64,000 bases of DNA, taken from assembly GCA_963842955.1 (NCBI GenBank), contig CAWJIJ010000006.1, positions 1 to 64,000 of the forward strand, read 5' to 3'. A program made the position numbers and the translations under genes. This document shows positions 1-8,320 of this stretch, one piece after another (the first letter of the stretch is position 1; each line of letters begins with the position of its first letter). This stretch comes from JARFQW01 sp963842955 (GTDB lineage: Bacteria > Pseudomonadota > Gammaproteobacteria > Steroidobacterales > XN24). The notes under the pieces were generated by a model, which was given only the letters and a program-made list of their open reading frames with translations, made no database searches and was not told the DNA's origin.

Positions 1-1
1 A

Positions 2-70
2 TTGCTGTTGGCGGCTCTGTCCGGCTGTGCGTTGCTGATCGGAGCAGGTCCGTTCAGATTTTCGACATAG
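2..70 (+). CDS. possible C-terminal remainder of a tiny lipoprotein (cut by window edge)
   Basis: Reading from base 2, the frame gives a hydrophobic stretch ending in the lipobox-like LAALSGC, then about 14 residues and a TAG stop at 68-70. This resembles the signal peptide and start of a very short lipoprotein, such as an entericidin-like peptide, whose start codon lies outside the window. The stretch is too short to exclude chance, and nothing next to it supports a function. Confidence 0.2.
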   Translation: MLLAALSGCALLIGAGPFRFST

Positions 71-159
71 GTTCCCGGACTCATAGGCCTCGGCGAGGCC
101 GTGAACTCAAGGCCGCTTGATCAGTCCCAACCGCCCGGTTTTACGTGGCGCAAATCCGT

Positions 160-217
160 ATGCTGGAAGAGCAAGAACCGCCTCTGGGGCAAAGCGTGTT
201 ATCCGGTGGTGGTCTGA
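160..217 (+). pseudogene. relic of the 3' end of a HEPN gene
   Basis: These 58 bases match the last 60 bases of the intact HEPN gene (3603-3662) almost base for base, from the codons for MLE to the stop. There is a one-base insertion near 166 and a three-base loss before the stop, so the relic is out of frame. The neighbouring phospholipase gene on the other strand ends inside this relic: its stop codon (201-199) and last few residues come from relic DNA. This implies that an older HEPN copy was replaced or deleted, leaving only its tail. No RNA-cleaving motif remains. Confidence 0.6.
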
Positions 218-1863
218 CGGCCTTCCGGACGCCACTCATCCTCAGTCAGCCGGGCGGGACGAGAGGAAAGGTCTTTTACGCCTCGCGGTGCCTTTTCCCA
301 GATCGTTCTTCCCAGATCCCGATATGCAAGGAACTGCTGAGGTTCAAAGTACTGATCGTTAGTGCTTTCCTGAGGGAAAGTACCGAGCAATCGTCTCCGG
401 GCGCGGCGCCTCGTGGACTTTTTGGAGTATCTCTCGTAGGCCCGTACTGATTCGGGTACAACGTTCCTGATCGTGTCTCCCATCGACAATTTCACGTAAG
501 TTATGCGCGAGATCCTTGTGCCTGATTTCATGTCAATGGCATCGAGGCCAAATACAGGTTTGTCTGGATCAAAACTTTGGGGGCTCCAAGCGACTGGTTC
601 TCCAGGAGAGCGAAATTCATACCCATCTCTGGCGCCAGCGCGCGCGGCAAGCTTGACCAGGGAACTGAATCCATAGCGATTGTCGTGCTCGGCGTCCACG
701 ACGACGATTCGACGACATCCTCGACGGAGCAATGCCTGAAGGCCGAGGTTCTCGGAATGACCGCCATCGGAAACGAGAATGCTGCGATCTCCCCCACGAG
801 GGTCAGGAATGGCGAAGTCGAGACCGGCATTGAAGAATCTCGCAACGTTCGCTCCTAATTTTTTCCGCGAGTGTTTTTTCCGCGCCGATCGGCCTATGCG
901 CTCCGAGGTTTCAGTTTCTTCGGAAAGAGCAGCCCCGGATATTATGGGCGCGAGGTTTGTGTTACGAAGCAGCCAGTAAGGATCTGGCGCCCGTTTAAAC
1001 CCTGCTTTCCAGGGTTTAAACGGGCGGGTTGATTGCCCTGGAAGGGGATAGAATTCGGACAACTCTTCCCATCGCTGTTGCCCCAGCGAGGCCGACGATA
1101 TCCCGGCAGGCGTGAGTTCCATCCTCTCGAACGATCCGCCCAGATGCGCAGTCGTCCCGAAAATGCAGCCAGGCAGGCCATGCTCTTCCAAAAAGCGTTT
1201 CAGCTCCGGAAATGACACGGGGTCGATAGCGACCATATGGAGTCCGTGATGGTCGTCGTAGAAGCTGGCGGGCTTGAGATTCTTGATGTGCCTTGGCCTG
1301 TTGGACAGGCGGGCGCGAGGAGCCGAAACCGGGAGGCCGTGATACGAGAGTTGAATAGATTGTGCATAGAACTTCCGGGCTGGACTGGCGGCGTTGCGGG
1401 CCAGGGCGAAGGAGGCTCCGCGATCGGAAGAAATCAGGCGAATAGCGCCCATCGCAGCACCAACGGTCCCGATGATTGCTGCTCTCGCGGCAAAGACGCC
1501 GACGTTCGGTGAAGAAAGGATACGCACACTCTGTGTCAGGTGCTTCTGAAACAGTCCGTCAGGATCGAACATGAGATCCTGGATGTGGGCGATACTCGCG
1601 TCGTGGTCGACGAATTTTCGGTAGTAGAACGGTTGAAGATACAGCCACGACATGATGTAGGAGCCACCCGATACGGCGGAGATCATATCCAGGTCGGATA
1701 AGCTTCCGTCCTTGTGCAGACCTTGCAATACGCCAAGACAGAATGCAGCCGACCGGTTTCCTCCTCCGGACAGGGCAAGCCCGACCGCCGGTTGTTCCCC
1801 TCCTTTAGACGTGACCTCTGAAAATCTGTTCGCAACTGCGGATGCCGGTGTGCTTGCGCTCAT
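199..1863 (-). CDS. patatin-like phospholipase
   Basis: This 554-residue protein has the patatin fold signatures. An oxyanion-hole SGGGNRS lies at about residues 32-38. A nucleophile elbow AVSGGS follows, with the likely catalytic Ser65; its first glycine is alanine. The DGG catalytic aspartate motif is in SDGGHSENLG, around residue 365. Patatins hydrolyse acyl chains from membrane lipids. No signal peptide is seen, so it probably acts in the cytoplasm or at the inner membrane. The ATG follows a purine-rich GGGGGG stretch. It stands next to HEPN and NERD genes, so a defence-effector role is possible, but a general lipid-turnover enzyme is equally likely. Its C-terminus has been altered by fusion to a HEPN-gene relic. 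Confidence 0.85.
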   Translation of the reverse strand: MSASTPASAVANRFSEVTSKGGEQPAVGLALSGGGNRSAAFCLGVLQGLHKDGSLSDLDMISAVSGGSYIMSWLYLQPFYYRKFVDHDASIAHIQDLMFDPDGLFQKHLTQSVRILSSPNVGVFAARAAIIGTVGAAMGAIRLISSDRGASFALARNAASPARKFYAQSIQLSYHGLPVSAPRARLSNRPRHIKNLKPASFYDDHHGLHMVAIDPVSFPELKRFLEEHGLPGCIFGTTAHLGGSFERMELTPAGISSASLGQQRWEELSEFYPLPGQSTRPFKPWKAGFKRAPDPYWLLRNTNLAPIISGAALSEETETSERIGRSARKKHSRKKLGANVARFFNAGLDFAIPDPRGGDRSILVSDGGHSENLGLQALLRRGCRRIVVVDAEHDNRYGFSSLVKLAARAGARDGYEFRSPGEPVAWSPQSFDPDKPVFGLDAIDMKSGTRISRITYVKLSMGDTIRNVVPESVRAYERYSKKSTRRRARRRLLGTFPQESTNDQYFEPQQFLAYRDLGRTIWEKAPRGVKDLSSRPARLTEDEWRPEGRQTTTG

Positions 1864-2433
1864 TTCGGGGCCCCCCAGATGCTTGATCGTGCGGCGTCTA
1901 GTGAATACCGGGCTTGAGGTTCGGCCAGTCCTGCCGCCACCTCACGTTGTGCCGCATGACAATTCATGACGGTGCGACGCACCGGAAACCAGTCCCAGTC
2001 AATGACCGCCGCTTGTCCTTCACCTGCGCTGTCTCAATGCCTCAGGAATAGCCGATATCCCATTAATGCGATTCCTTAATGAGGTATAGCAGACGCCGCC
2101 TTATCGAGATATCTAAGGGGGGAGATACCTCCGGGCGTCGAGCAACTCCTTTGCGCCAAGGAAGTAGGTCCTCCCGGTTGATGTCGGGCCACATCGCTGT
2201 CTAGCCCCAAAAGGGACCCCGTCCAACTGGAGCAGACTTGGGGGAGGTCAGGCTCACTCCCTGAGCCACAAGTGCGTTAGCCTTGCTTCGGCATCATGAG
2301 TGAGCTGACGCTCCGCCAACCTGCCCGCCCGGGCAAGGTGGTTGCCTCCGACGGGAGGGATGTGGCCGCCCCGGCAATGAAGCGGGTATTCCACATCGAG
2401 GTCGGCTTCCGCAACGCTTATCGGAGGTTGGAC
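1864..2433. other. intergenic region, divergent promoters likely
   Basis: No convincing gene is present. The stretch separates the leftward phospholipase gene from the rightward 105-residue protein, so it should hold promoters for both. It contains an AT-rich dyad at 2061-2081 and a perfect hairpin (GGCTCA, 5-base loop, TGAGCC) at about 2251-2267 that lacks a T-run. Confidence 0.4.
2061..2081. promoter_or_regulatory. AT-rich inverted repeat, possible operator
   Basis: CATTAA and TTAATG form a perfect dyad separated by nine bases, followed at 2085-2090 by a TATAGC element resembling a -10 box. The AT content stands out from the GC-rich surroundings. A regulator site between the divergent genes is plausible, but the regulator is unknown. 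Confidence 0.3.
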
Positions 2434-2751
2434 ATGTCCATTTCGCGAAGAGAAGCCCTCAGGATCCTTTCACTGGCCAGCGCAGGCCTGGCTACGACAG
2501 TGAATGCGCACGAAAGCCTGTTCGACCAGGCCCGGGTCGTGCTCGGCTGCCGGTTGCACGACGACGTCAGCCTGTCGCTGTTACTGACGTATGCGCGGAG
2601 TCTCGCGCTTGGAGATGCCGACGCGAGGTGGCAGGCCCAGATGATGTTTCACGAGGCGCAGCTCGCCCGCGACGGAGGCGGCACCATGGGGCACAAGCTC
2701 GGGTATCGCCACAAGGCGTTCCTGGAGGCCAATGAGCGAAAGCCGGGGTAG
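2434..2751 (+). CDS. small exported protein of unknown function (Tat-like signal)
   Basis: The frame is open from further upstream, but the ATG at 2434 is preferred. It has a GGAGG Shine-Dalgarno six bases away, and it begins an N-terminus reading SISRREALRIL followed by a hydrophobic stretch and VNA, which looks like a twin-arginine signal peptide. The product is 105 residues. The mature part is about 80 residues, rich in Ala, Asp and His, with no recognised domain; it includes HDD, FHE and GHK pairs that could bind a metal. No homologous family is recognised. It is followed by a 250-base gap before the HEPN gene. Confidence 0.55.
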   Translation: MSISRREALRILSLASAGLATTVNAHESLFDQARVVLGCRLHDDVSLSLLLTYARSLALGDADARWQAQMMFHEAQLARDGGGTMGHKLGYRHKAFLEANERKPG

Positions 2752-3002
2752 GCAACACCGTCCCCACGTATCGGTCACGCAACGAGGATAACGACGGATA
2801 TGGGCACTCAAATCAAGAGGAAGTTATCTTCAGAAATACGCCGCCAGTTCACTTAATGCGGCCGGGAGTTTGCATAACGCAACACAAAGTTCCTTAAAGG
2901 GTTTTTCAGTCAGTCGCCCTGTGACTCACCTCCCAGCATTCCGTAGCGACATCGATAGACTGATCGTTCCCCCCACTCTGGTTTCACGGATGGAGACTTG
3001 CA

Positions 3003-3662
3003 GTGGAATTGAATTCGATGATTCTGAAGGCCCGACACCGGGACCTTCAGGAATCCCTTCCCGACGCACTGAGCCTGCGGGCGCACCGGGCGATCAGCTG
3101 GCTGGCCCGGTCCGAGCAGGAAAAACGCGATCCCGACGCCCGATTCATCTTTCTGTGGATTGCGTTCAACGCGGCCTATGCGAATGACTTCGAGGATCGG
3201 CAGCGGTTCCGGGAAGCGCGACTGGTGTTCCATTTCCTCGAACGCCTCGTGCGTGCGGATCACGACAAGCGGCTCTACGAGCTGCTGTGGCAGGAATTCC
3301 CCAAGTCCATCCGCACGCTGATCGACAACCGCTACGTGTATCAGCCGTTCTGGGACTATCAGAACGGGCAGCTCACGGAAGCCGAGTGGCGTCGTCGATT
3401 CACCGACAGCAAGCGGGCCGCCAACCGGGCGCTCGGCCGGCAGGACTCCGCGCGGGTGCTGGCGGAAGTCCTGAGACGTCTCTACACGCTGCGCAATCAG
3501 CTGATTCACGGCGGCGCCACCTGGAACAGCAGCGTGAACCGCAGCCAGGTCGCGGACGGCGCCAGGATCCTCGGCATTTTCGTGCCGGCGGTGATTCACA
3601 TCATGCTGGAAGACGAGAACCGCCTCTGGGGCGATCCGTGTTATCCGGTGGTGCCGGGCTGA
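3003..3662 (+). CDS. HEPN-domain protein
   Basis: This is a 219-residue, all-alpha protein with the HEPN RNase signature RNQLIH (residues 164-169, the R-x4-H motif) after a long helix. An aromatic-rich segment, FIFLWIAFNAAYAND, lies at about residues 48-62. Together these match Apea-like/SAV2148-like HEPN proteins. HEPN domains dimerise and cut RNA, often in toxin-antitoxin or phage-defence settings. No nucleotidyltransferase antitoxin lies next to it, so whether it is an active toxin is open. The GTG start has a GGAG site seven bases upstream; an ATG lies five codons further in. A tail fragment of a second copy lies at 160-217. Confidence 0.7.
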   Translation: MELNSMILKARHRDLQESLPDALSLRAHRAISWLARSEQEKRDPDARFIFLWIAFNAAYANDFEDRQRFREARLVFHFLERLVRADHDKRLYELLWQEFPKSIRTLIDNRYVYQPFWDYQNGQLTEAEWRRRFTDSKRAANRALGRQDSARVLAEVLRRLYTLRNQLIHGGATWNSSVNRSQVADGARILGIFVPAVIHIMLEDENRLWGDPCYPVVPG

Positions 3663-3953
3663 CCGCTGACGGGAGCGAGTCTTGTGAGTTGACTCACGAT
3701 TCTCTGAGTCCGTTTCTCAGAAGCTTGCTTCGGTAAGAAGCAGGCCCGCCGATCCCCGTTGAAGGCTTCGCCATTGCGACAGGCCGGGCAGTCGGTCCGT
3801 AAAAAAGGAGCCGTTCAATCTTGCGTTCGACGAATCACGGACGCCATTGACCATGTCGCTGTTTCTGTCATCTGATCGCCGCCGCAATCGAAGGGATCAG
3901 GGAACTCACCAACACAGGGCCATCACCGTGGCTCTGGACTGCGATGGCAGAAA

Positions 3954-4648
3954 TTGCTTCGGCCCTCGCGGCCGCATCAGGATCGTACCGCGCCAAGGAA
4001 GCAAGCCGTGCATCTGCGCCAGGGACGAGACGGAGAGATTGCCGTTGGCCAGTTCCTCGAGCGGCTTCGGGAAGGCGGCGCGCAGGTTTTTCACGATATT
4101 TGCGGACCCGGCTTCAACGTCGATCACCTGGTGATCGCGGAGCAGGGCATCTATGTGATCGAGACCAAGACCTACTCGAAGCCGGCGGGGCGAAAAGCCT
4201 GTATCGACTTTGATGGCCAGACGCTGCTCATGGACGGCCAGCCATTCATATCCGACCCAACCGCTCAGGCGTGCGCGGCGGCGGCCTGGATTCGGCGGTT
4301 GATCCGCGAACTGACCGGCAGGGACTTCCGGCCACGGGCGGTTCGTGGCATTCCCGGGCTGGTTCATCGAGCCGGAGGCGCAGAAACGGGCGATGGCATC
4401 CAAGAACCCGGCCTGGATTCTGTGAGCCCAAGGCCTTGCCGCACTGGATCGCCCGGAGGGAGGCCGTGATCAAGCAATCCGACGTGCGCCTGATCAGCTT
4501 CAATCTCTCGCAGGCCATACGCAAAGCCGGCAGCGGCCATATCGTTTCCGAGGCCGATATAGCCTCGTTGCGGTCTTGCGAAGATATGGGCCGTCTTCCG
4601 AGACTACTGGCGGATCAAGTGAACCGAACCTCCATCTGGCGCGGTTAA
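3954..4648 (+). pseudogene. NERD (nuclease-related domain) gene, frameshifted
   Basis: The NERD core is clear: GRDGEIAVGQFLERLR, then FNVDHLVIAEQGIYVIETK, with the acidic and Glu-x-Lys residues of this nuclease-like fold. Two single-base insertions break it, a C near 4344 and a T near 4423. Removing them restores FPGWFIEPEAQKRAMAS, then EPKALPHWIARREAVIK and LISFNLSQAIRKAG, which is how the family continues. The N-terminus may be broken too, because coding-like sequence before about 4000 is in another frame. The tail after about 4530 reads into unrelated DNA and stops beside an ACTGTCCC repeat. NERD proteins are often found in defence islands. I judge it non-functional unless the indels are sequencing errors. 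Confidence 0.7.
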
Positions 4649-4661
4649 GTGAACTGTCCCC
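4645..4661 (+). repeat. ACTGTCCC-type intergenic motif, copy 1
   Basis: TTAAGTGAACTGTCCCC lies immediately at the end of the broken NERD frame, with a second AAGTGAAC 30 bases upstream. Related strings lie at 28655, 39941 and 57172. Such strings often mark REP-like or RAYT-mobilised debris in gammaproteobacteria; that link is from memory and is inference. Confidence 0.45.
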
Positions 4662-4715
4662 CGAACTGCCGGCACAGAGCATCCAGAAAGAAGAGGGCAC
4701 TCCCGTGGCCCCGTC

Positions 4716-5612
4716 TCACGTCACATCGGAAGCCGTGCGGTAGGCCGACGGCGAGGTCCCGAACCAGCTCCTGAACGCCCGGGAAAACGCGCTGGTATCC
4801 GCGTAGCCGAGCATGAAGGCGATTTCCGTGATCTCATATTGCTCGTCGCCCAGGTAGCGCCTTGCCAGCGCCATCCGGACATTCTGCAACAGCGTTCGGA
4901 AGGTGAGACCTTCCTCGCTCAGCCGGCGATGCAGTGTTCGGGGCGTCATGTCGACAAGGGCGGCGACCTTCGCTTCGGTGACACCGCCGGAGGGCAGGAG
5001 CTGCTGGATCGCCTGGCGTGCCCGGCCCACGATCTCCGATCGCTCGAGGTCGGCCATGGTCAGCGCAAGCGTCTCGTAGTGCTGGTCGAACAGCTCCTTG
5101 CTGGACGAGGTCAGCGGCTTGTTGGCCACCTCATTGTCGACGCGGACGGTGTTCTCGGCGGCGGCGAATGTCACCGGCACACCGAACAGCTCATCCCACG
5201 GGGCCCTGTTCGTTGGCTCACTCCGCCTGAGGGTGGCCGTCGCGGGTCTGAAGGAGGGCCCGTACTGCAAGCGGCAGAAGTGAACGAGTCCGCCCACCTG
5301 GCAGTCGGTCTGAATATCCGGATACGGCGCGTTCATCGCCGGGAGATAGACCACAGTGATCGCGTCCGGCGCCTCACGGACCTCGACCCTGGCCGTTTCA
5401 TTGAAGGCCCGGCTGTAGCGCTGAAGCATTCTGAAGTTGGTGATGAGTGACGGGCCCGCCAGCCAGGCATGGCCGAATACGCCGAGGTGACCGGGATGAA
5501 TCAGCGAGGCCGCCCGGATGCCGACGGCCTCGTCGTCGGTCCGCGACAGGGCGTCGGCGACAAGCGCCTGAAAATCGTCGGTGCTCGATATAGGAGCGCT
5601 TCGCAACATCAC
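4716..5612 (-). CDS. AraC-family transcriptional regulator
   Basis: The C-terminus is a typical double helix-turn-helix, with RTLHRRLSEEGLTF and then IAFMLGYADTSAFSRAFRSW. Before it lies an arabinose-binding-type N-terminal domain of about 180 residues. The intact frame begins at a GTG (5612), but the preceding 120 bases on the same strand encode, in another frame, a sequence starting at GTG 5733 and reading EVSVPVHTALVGLLWRLLE, which is the usual N-terminus of this family. One indel near 5615-5640 would join them, so the true protein is probably about 338 residues and its start has been lost or mis-sequenced. The ligand and target are unknown. No operon partner is evident. Confidence 0.85.
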   Translation of the reverse strand: MMLRSAPISSTDDFQALVADALSRTDDEAVGIRAASLIHPGHLGVFGHAWLAGPSLITNFRMLQRYSRAFNETARVEVREAPDAITVVYLPAMNAPYPDIQTDCQVGGLVHFCRLQYGPSFRPATATLRRSEPTNRAPWDELFGVPVTFAAAENTVRVDNEVANKPLTSSSKELFDQHYETLALTMADLERSEIVGRARQAIQQLLPSGGVTEAKVAALVDMTPRTLHRRLSEEGLTFRTLLQNVRMALARRYLGDEQYEITEIAFMLGYADTSAFSRAFRSWFGTSPSAYRTASDVT

Positions 5613-5950
5613 GGCCGGGGCGGTATACGCTGCTCGGAATAATCTCGGCCGGGTCGACGGCGCTCGACTCCAGTAATCGCCAAAGCAAACCCACCAAAGC
5701 CGTATGTACCGGCACCGAAACCTCCAGTGACACCCTGAATTCTAGGCGCCTGTCGGATTCCGTCAAAGTCGTGTCTTGATCTGCACGGCAGGGCCGTTGT
5801 TGGGCCGTTATGGTTCTCGCGCCTTTTGCGGCGGACGGGATATTCGGCATCGATGGCCGGCCCTCTCGCCAATGCCGCGACGCTGGGCCTGTGCGACGCG
5901 GATGTGCCACTGCCCGTCACGTAGGCCAGTGCTCACCGGCAAGCGCCCCT

Positions 5951-5978
5951 GCGGGTCCACGCCCCGGACCCGCTTTTT
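5951..5978 (+). terminator. rho-independent terminator 1 of a tandem pair
   Basis: A perfect 8-bp stem, GCGGGTCC and GGACCCGC, with a 7-base loop is followed directly by TTTTT. It is oriented to stop rightward transcription. It is followed without a gap by a second terminator. Confidence 0.8.
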
Positions 5979-6007
5979 GGCCCCCCTCGCACGGGGGGCC
6001 ATTTTTT
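5979..6007 (+). terminator. rho-independent terminator 2 of a tandem pair
   Basis: A perfect 8-bp stem, GGCCCCCC and GGGGGGCC, with a 6-base loop is followed by ATTTTTT. It is among the strongest terminator shapes in the window and faces rightward, where no protein gene precedes it. Confidence 0.85.
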
Positions 6008-6230
6008 GTGAAGAGCCGCCGCGACCATTGGGTGCCTGACTCCTGCCTTTTGGACCAGGGGCCGCGAACCGCTGACCACCCGCTACAGTGCCTGTCCGTT
6101 CGAGGCCGGTCCGTTCCAGGCCGAGGACACGGATGCGATCGTGGCCATGCGGCATGAACGAGTGAAATGTCGTGTAGTGGCGCTTGAGTCGGGATCCGCT
6201 GGCCCTTCTGCGACTGCCGGGCGGAACGCC

Positions 6231-6761
6231 TTACTCGATCCCTGCGATCCCGACCTTCGTCGCCATCACCAGGTCCTGCTGGCGCTCGGTGCCGAACCAG
6301 AATTCGTGGGCGCCCACCACCTCGAATCCGTACTTCCGGTAGAAGGCCAGGGCGCGGCGGTTTTCCTCCCACACGCCCAGCCAGATGCGGTCGCTCCCGT
6401 CTTGGGCGGCCACGGCCATGACCTCGTCCATGAGCTTTGGGGCGATGCCGCGGCCATGCCACGGGCTGGCCACGTAGATCCGGTACAGCTCAGCGGGGCG
6501 CCGGGCGGGCACGCAGTCCTTTGGGGCGTTGAGCCGGACCTGGGCGAACCCGATCAGTCGGTCGTCGGCTTCGGCCAGCAGCGTTACCCAGCCGGGGTCG
6601 GCGATCTCCCGGGCCTGGACCTCGGCCGAAAAGCGCTCGCGGCAGTGGATTTCCATATCGACCGGGTCGTTGCTCTCGGCAAACGCATCCCGGAAGGTGC
6701 GTTCGGCCAGAGTCGCCAGTGCCGCGGCGTCGGTCGTCCCGGCTCGCCGAATCGAGGTCAT
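6231..6761 (-). CDS. GNAT-family N-acetyltransferase
   Basis: This 176-residue protein has the GNAT acetyl-CoA fold. The motif A region reads YRIYVASPWHGRGIAPKLM, containing the pyrophosphate-binding R/Q-x-x-G-x-G/A pattern. It is followed by IWLGVWEENRRALAFYRKYG, typical of motif B and the Rim-like subgroup. The substrate cannot be told from the sequence. The spacing to the next upstream gene (aldoxime dehydratase, 56 bases) allows co-transcription, though a functional link is not evident. Confidence 0.85.
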   Translation of the reverse strand: MTSIRRAGTTDAAALATLAERTFRDAFAESNDPVDMEIHCRERFSAEVQAREIADPGWVTLLAEADDRLIGFAQVRLNAPKDCVPARRPAELYRIYVASPWHGRGIAPKLMDEVMAVAAQDGSDRIWLGVWEENRRALAFYRKYGFEVVGAHEFWFGTERQQDLVMATKVGIAGIE

Positions 6762-6817
6762 GGATGCGCTCTCGGGAATCCCGGTTCGGCCATTCGTTCG
6801 CGCCTGACGTCGGCGGC

Positions 6818-7816
6818 TCAGTCGCTCGCCTCGAAGTAGGGCATGAGTCCGGTGTCGCCGTGACAGCCCACGTACATGGCCTCGGCGCCGCCGGCCGGTG
6901 CGACGATCACTTCGTGACCCAGCAGCAGCCGCATCTCGGGGGCGAACCGGGCGGCGTGGGCGTGGGTGGCATCGAAGATGGCCTTGTGGGTCGGGTGATC
7001 GTGCACCCAGTGCTCGAGGTCGGCCAGCGAGGTGAACCAGGCAAGGGTTTCCGTGTTCGGGCGACTCGGCCCGGGTTTGTCGTAACGGACCAGCCGGGCG
7101 CTCAGGCAGCGTGACTCCGTGGGGTGGCCGGCCAGGAATCCCACGCCCGCCTCGTACTGGGGCTTCATGTCCGAGCGGTAGGCCGCGGCCTCCTCTTCGG
7201 CGGTATCGGAATGACCCTGCACCGTGCGGATGAGGCAGACGTGCTCCGGCAGCTCGAGCCGCACCTGCCCCGGTTTGTCCCGGGACTCGCGGGGGGCGAT
7301 GTCCTCAATCGAGCCTGGCAGGCCGCCGTCCTCGGCGGCGGCGATGCGGTCGCGCATGGATCCCCAGTACGCGTGATAGGGCTCGAGATACGTGTCGTAT
7401 TCCCTCGCGAGACCCCATTGCAGGTCCGGGGTCGAGGCGTTGATCTCGTAGTGGGAGCGGGGCGCTGCGATGGCTTCGTACCACGCCCCGGCGCCGCTCT
7501 CCGCCGCGAGATCGGCGATGGCGCCGAAGGGTCCCTCGGGCGCGAGCCAGGCCCGCATGGCTTCTGGGGTGTTCCAGTAGGCGATGGCAATGTCGTTGTA
7601 GGCGCCGCGGGCGTCCACGTGGCCGACCCGTTCCGCGTGCCGCAGGTTGCCGTCGGCCGCCAGTTTCGTCATCAGGGCGCCGAACAGCGCGTCGTTCCTT
7701 TGTCCGGACGGGCTCTGGATGGCGACCTGGGCCTGGACGTAGCTCAGCGTGTCCGGCAACGCGGGGCTCCAGGCCGGATACGGCGGCTCGAAGCCCTCGG
7801 GGCGGATCTTGGCCAT
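6818..7816 (-). CDS. oxd: aldoxime dehydratase (haem-containing)
   Basis: This 332-residue protein matches the haem-containing aldoxime dehydratase family, which turns aldoximes into nitriles and water. Two histidines sit in the expected family contexts: His301 in LLLGHEV, the likely proximal haem ligand, and His319 in GCHGDTGL, the likely catalytic distal histidine near the C-terminus. Length matches the family (about 330-360). AGGGAG lies seven bases before the ATG. It starts three bases after the stop of the GFA-domain gene, so the two are translated together. No nitrilase or nitrile hydratase is visible in this window, so the fate of the nitrile is unclear. Confidence 0.8.
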   Translation of the reverse strand: MAKIRPEGFEPPYPAWSPALPDTLSYVQAQVAIQSPSGQRNDALFGALMTKLAADGNLRHAERVGHVDARGAYNDIAIAYWNTPEAMRAWLAPEGPFGAIADLAAESGAGAWYEAIAAPRSHYEINASTPDLQWGLAREYDTYLEPYHAYWGSMRDRIAAAEDGGLPGSIEDIAPRESRDKPGQVRLELPEHVCLIRTVQGHSDTAEEEAAAYRSDMKPQYEAGVGFLAGHPTESRCLSARLVRYDKPGPSRPNTETLAWFTSLADLEHWVHDHPTHKAIFDATHAHAARFAPEMRLLLGHEVIVAPAGGAEAMYVGCHGDTGLMPYFEASD

Positions 7817-7819
7817 GCA

Positions 7820-8221
7820 TCAACTCCCTATGGCTTGCGGGTGCTGCTCGCCGGTGTCGCCGATCTCGTCCCAATCGGCCTTCGAGTCCACCCAGATGTG
7901 ATGGAGCACCCGCAGGTTCTCGCCGCCCTCGGCGATGAGGCCGGCGGGGACGAACATCCGCGCCTCGTCGTTGGCGGCGGGCAGGGGCGAGCCGCAGATG
8001 CTGCAGAACCCCCACTGCCAGTCCGCGTCGGGCTTCTTCCAGGTGGTTACGTGTTCTTCGCCGCGGGTCCACCGGAATGCCGTTTTGTCGACCACCACCA
8101 CGGCGATGCCGTTGGCGCCCGTCGCCCGGCGGCAGATCGAGCAGTGGCACACGTAGACGCCGGTGAGATCGGCGTCGATGTCGAATGCCACCGCGCCGCA
8201 GTTGCAGTGTCCTGTCGCCAT
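7820..8221 (-). CDS. GFA/CENP-V-like zinc protein
   Basis: This 133-residue protein of the glutathione-dependent formaldehyde-activating (GFA) family has the zinc cysteines in order: HCNCGAV, VCHCSICRR and FCSICGSPL. The family fold is a small beta protein with structural and catalytic zinc; members bind small aldehyde or thiol adducts, but most have no proven role. It is flanked by an enoyl-reductase-like gene upstream and aldoxime dehydratase downstream on the same strand. An aldehyde- or formaldehyde-handling job alongside aldoxime metabolism is an inference. A GGGAG site precedes the ATG. Confidence 0.85.
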   Translation of the reverse strand: MATGHCNCGAVAFDIDADLTGVYVCHCSICRRATGANGIAVVVVDKTAFRWTRGEEHVTTWKKPDADWQWGFCSICGSPLPAANDEARMFVPAGLIAEGGENLRVLHHIWVDSKADWDEIGDTGEQHPQAIGS

Positions 8222-8320
8222 GGTCTCCCTCGATACTCCGAACCGCTCAGCGCCGGCGCCGATTCGTCGTCACGGGCAATCCGGCTGCCTCCGCCCCGGA
8301 TTCTGACCGGTCAGCCTGCG

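Larger units (their letters stand above)
5734..6230. other. intergenic region with rightward terminators
   Basis: This 497-base stretch lies between two leftward genes. It holds two strong rightward terminators (5951-6007) but no rightward gene before them, so a short rightward transcript between about 5750 and 5950 is suspected. The bases after 6007 show nothing recognisable. Confidence 0.5.

Noticed and set aside
5853..5924. 23-residue rightward peptide ending LCDADVPLPVT before the tandem terminators
   Set aside because: Protein-like wording but no Shine-Dalgarno and too short to support; a non-coding RNA explains the terminators equally well.
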